A stretch of 64,000 nucleotides of DNA, taken from positions 3,411,501-3,475,500 of the forward strand of contig CM050651.1 in NCBI GenBank assembly GCA_027574665.1, written 5' to 3'. The notes under the pieces were generated by a model. It was not told the origin of the DNA. It was given only the letters and a program-made list of their open reading frames with translations, and did no database searches. Position 1 is the first letter of the stretch, and each line of letters starts with the position of its first letter. This stretch comes from Rhynochetos jubatus. Its lineage: Eukaryota > Chordata > Aves > Eurypygiformes > Rhynochetidae. The position numbers and the translations under genes are program-made. This document shows, piece after piece, positions 61,376 to 64,000 of the stretch.

Positions 61376-63206
61376 CATAAAGTTGATATTATAGTGCTTT
61401 GGATGCAATCTGTAGCTTAGGAAGTCCTAGAAATGGCACATTTCTGGGAGCTGGAACAATATGTCAGAAGAAGCAATTAATTTCTAATTTTCTTGTATCT
61501 TCTTACCTATTCTAGTGACCACTGTAAAAACACAAATGTATACTAAGTGAACATTTTATCTCCCCTAGTATAATTATTCTGGTTTTCTTATAAAATATTT
61601 ATCCATTTATCCTGTCAGATACCATTCATATATTTACTTCTGTAGTTGACTTTTGAGGTTTAGCTGGAGGGAAGACGTTGAAGCATTTGGAGATACATCA
61701 GACAAGGAAAGCTGGCTCAAAGGGGAATACTCCAGTCCACTTCCCATGAGACAGTATGGGAAGCTCAAGTGGCTACTGAAAGAAGTGGAACTGACTCAAA
61801 ACAAAATATTACTTTTCTGAAAAATCAACTGCTTGTCTTGGATTTGACTCAAGATGATTTTTATAACAGACAAATTAGTTTTGAATCAAAAACTGCAGAC
61901 TTTGTTACAGAAGAAAATCTTTTATATAGAGATTGGATTTTCCATTTCCCCAAATGTGCTGTTTAGGTTAATTTATCGATCATTGCAAATGACTTTCTCT
62001 AGGAACACAACCCGGGTTACTAATCATCTAAAGATGATTCTCTCCCCTGACTTCTGAAACAGCATTCCATATGTTTGGCTTGTTTCAACCTGGAGGTGGA
62101 TCTTCCCTGTCAAGGTTTAGGACAATATGGTAGAACTGACAAAAGGAGGAAAGCAGTCAAGGGAAGAATAGGAGGCAGAGCCCTTGGAGAGCCTAGACAC
62201 AGCGGAGAGGGTACTAGAACAAAACTGTGACTGTGAAGGACAAGGGTTTCTGCTGTCAATCCCTATTTGATAAAGACCTGCCCTCCCCACAGACACATTT
62301 CTGTGCCCTTAGGTAATCCTGTTGCTCTGGGACCTGATGTGACCACCCTGTGGTTTTCCAGAAGAGAACCAAGTCCCTTTCACACACACATGGCACAAGT
62401 TGCATGTGGTCTAATCGCAATGTTGTTCCCTCTTTGAGGGATGAACAAAAAAAGAGGACTTGCTGTAGTGCCAGTGGTTGGAGTTAGTAGGATTTGCCAT
62501 GCTACCAGTGCCAAGGGAAGCACAGTCCCAGCTGTCCACCCCCTCATTCATCCCTTTCTCTGTCTTTGAGCATCCTCAGCCTGCAGCAGCACAAGAAAGG
62601 AAGGTCGCTTTTAAAATGTCCCACGCTGCATGGCAGAGGTGTTGGGACACACCACTTAGATCCACTGAAACCCTGTAATACTTGGTGCAGTGAAACAGGG
62701 TTGTCCTTTCACCCCATTCACTGAGGAGATGGAGAAATGCCAGTCTGAATTCCTTTGGCTTGGATTCAGTAATGCCTTTGAGTAAGAGTCAGCAAAGCTT
62801 GTTTTAAGTTAATGATTGTGCTACACGCAGTCCTCATGGAGAACATGTGCAAGGGATCATGTTCCCCTTTTATGCATATGTCAGCCCTGGAGAAAACTAG
62901 AATGAGATGTATAAAACCACTTCATCAAGATTATTTCTGAGAATTTTCCACTGAGTCATCCAAGTTTCATATCTTTCAGAATTTAAATGATCTGTATAGT
63001 CGTGTTTTGCCTTCTGCAAATAAATACATATGCAAATGAGTGAAGGAAAGGAAAATAGCATTTTTGTGAATTGGTGGTAGTCACAAAGGAACTATTGTTA
63101 CTTGTTTGTTGTTGCCCTTTTTTTTTTCCTTTATTTGTCCACTCTAGGAATAATTCATATTGTCAAGTAAAAAGACACTGCAATTACTGATCGTCTTAAA
63201 AAATGC

Positions 63207-63235
63207 TGCTGCTTTTTGAAAAGAGAAAAGCAGCA
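63207..63235. repeat. Perfect hairpin, 10-bp stem, 9-base loop
   Basis: TGCTGCTTTT (63207-63216) and AAAAGCAGCA (63226-63235) are exact reverse complements. The surroundings (63100-63320) are unique and may be a non-coding element. Confidence 0.8.
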
Positions 63236-63395
63236 CTTGTGCTAAATTCTGACCTCGCATTATAAATCAGCATTAGTCGCAAGCATGTTTATTCAGTATT
63301 CTCCTTCTCTAGCTATTTTTACAGTGGGAAGAGAAAGACAAGTTTACACAAAAGAACAGGTAGGTGAATAATATTTTTCTCTTTTTGCTTGCCTT

Positions 63396-63461
63396 TTATT
63401 ATTGTTGTTGTTGTTGCTATTATTATTTAAACTATTTAAATGTTTAAACTATTATTTAAAC
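63396..63461 (+). repeat. (TTG/TTA)n stretch with a repeated AT-rich 12-mer
   Basis: TTATTATTG and TTG units run to about 63420. TATTATTTAAAC then occurs at 63421-63432 and again at 63450-63461, with ATTTAAATGTTTAAACT between. Confidence 0.75.
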
Positions 63462-64000
63462 CAGACCTGTGGCCCATCTATCTCAGGACAGTTTCTTAGA
63501 AGAGTCATAGGCAAGGAGATGTAGGTCTATGCGCTTCCGCAGTCCAGTCCCCTTGGTTCCTTGACATCCAGAACTGTGGTACTATCTGCTTTAGAACTAG
63601 GCAGGAATGTAGCCTCTTTTTTTCCGTTTCATGACCCATTACCATGAGTTTGTCTAATCCTGAACCTGCTGACTCTTCTAGACAGGAAATTGGAAATACA
63701 AATAAATGAACAACTAAGGTCAAAGTCATTCTCATCATGTTTAAACCGGTGTCTTTACAATGTAAAGGAAATTATTTAGTAAAACACACCATTTAAACAA
63801 TTCTAAAGTGCTTTATAGAATGACAGAATTTGACCAAAATGCTTGATTTCCACATACAGTTATGAGTTCAATTCTCTCAAGAATGCCAAGTATGGTAAAA
63901 AAATCTTAAAACTAAGTGTTCCTAAGTTTAACTGAAGAGAGTCAAGGTACTTAGCACCTTGCTATATTCTAAGTAATCTGTTCATGCAGTATCATATGGC

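Larger units (their letters stand above)
61380..64000. other. Unique non-coding DNA, no gene recognised
   Basis: Short frames only. A hairpin at 63207 and an AT-rich simple stretch at 63396 are listed separately. The last kilobase is AT-rich and featureless to my reading. Confidence 0.5.

Noticed and set aside
58205-62404. Shared 17-bp word at 58205-58221 and 62388-62404
   Set aside because: One such match within 64 kb is only mildly unlikely by chance, and flanks do not align.
1-64000. CRISPR array, bacterial operon, toxin gene or viral genome
   Set aside because: No regularly spaced repeats, no ribosome-binding-site/ORF packing and no capsid or envelope sequence. The repeats present are those of a bird genome.
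1-64000. Known microRNA precursors
   Set aside because: I scanned by eye for several well-known mature sequences (let-7, miR-1, -9, -30, -124, -133, -137, -138, -375) and found none. The hairpins seen are too short.

Overview
The window reads as vertebrate, almost certainly bird, nuclear DNA. It is AT-rich, has no operon-like gene packing and holds no long open frame beyond what chance gives (longest about 158 codons, and that one runs through a LINE). The bird call rests on CR1 LINE copies with the typical tail of repeated ATTCTATG-like octamers and recognisable CR1 protein pieces (the endonuclease motif LVLMGDFNH and a reverse transcriptase C-terminus), and on an LTR that looks like a widespread avian endogenous retrovirus LTR. 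I found no protein-coding exon, tRNA, rRNA, snRNA or known microRNA that I can support. The best description is a stretch of avian gene desert or a very large intron.

Layout. Bases 1-4705 are unique sequence with small palindromes. A CR1 3' piece lies on the minus strand at 4706-5250, followed at once by a 26-bp alternating pyrimidine-purine tract. From 5.4 to 18 kb the DNA is unique, with homopolymer tracts, two weak tRNA-type SINE (MIR-like) relics near 12.8 and 15.0 kb, and a template-switch-like hairpin at 13.56 kb. From 18.28 to 18.76 kb lies a segment dense in developmental transcription factor motifs, and a similar segment lies at 22.03-22.64 kb. From 22.7 to 32.4 kb there is unique DNA with several perfect inverted repeats, then two LINE relics facing each other at 31.9-32.36 kb. 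From 32.4 to 48.6 kb the DNA is mostly unique, with an enhancer-like segment near 39.7-40.1 kb and a degraded LINE at 44.4-44.7 kb. At 49.08-49.92 kb there is a CR1 whose middle is missing: endonuclease sequence is joined directly to the reverse transcriptase C-terminus. A solo avian ERV-type LTR sits at about 52.90-53.44 kb. Further putative non-coding functional segments lie at 53.7-54.24, 58.05-58.32, 59.69-60.20 (the most CpG-rich part, with a TATA-like box) and 63.1-63.3 kb. An old plus-strand CR1 relic lies at about 61.10-61.37 kb.

How it works together. Nothing here forms a pathway. The most likely function is cis-regulation of a gene outside the window (or of the host gene, if this is an intron), through several candidate enhancers set in decayed transposon background. 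I did not find an undescribed coding system. The most unusual items are local: perfect or near-perfect inverted repeats, the rearranged CR1, and the CpG-rich TATA-bearing segment near 60 kb. Conservation, divergence and genome-wide copy number could not be measured here, so the enhancer calls are inferences.
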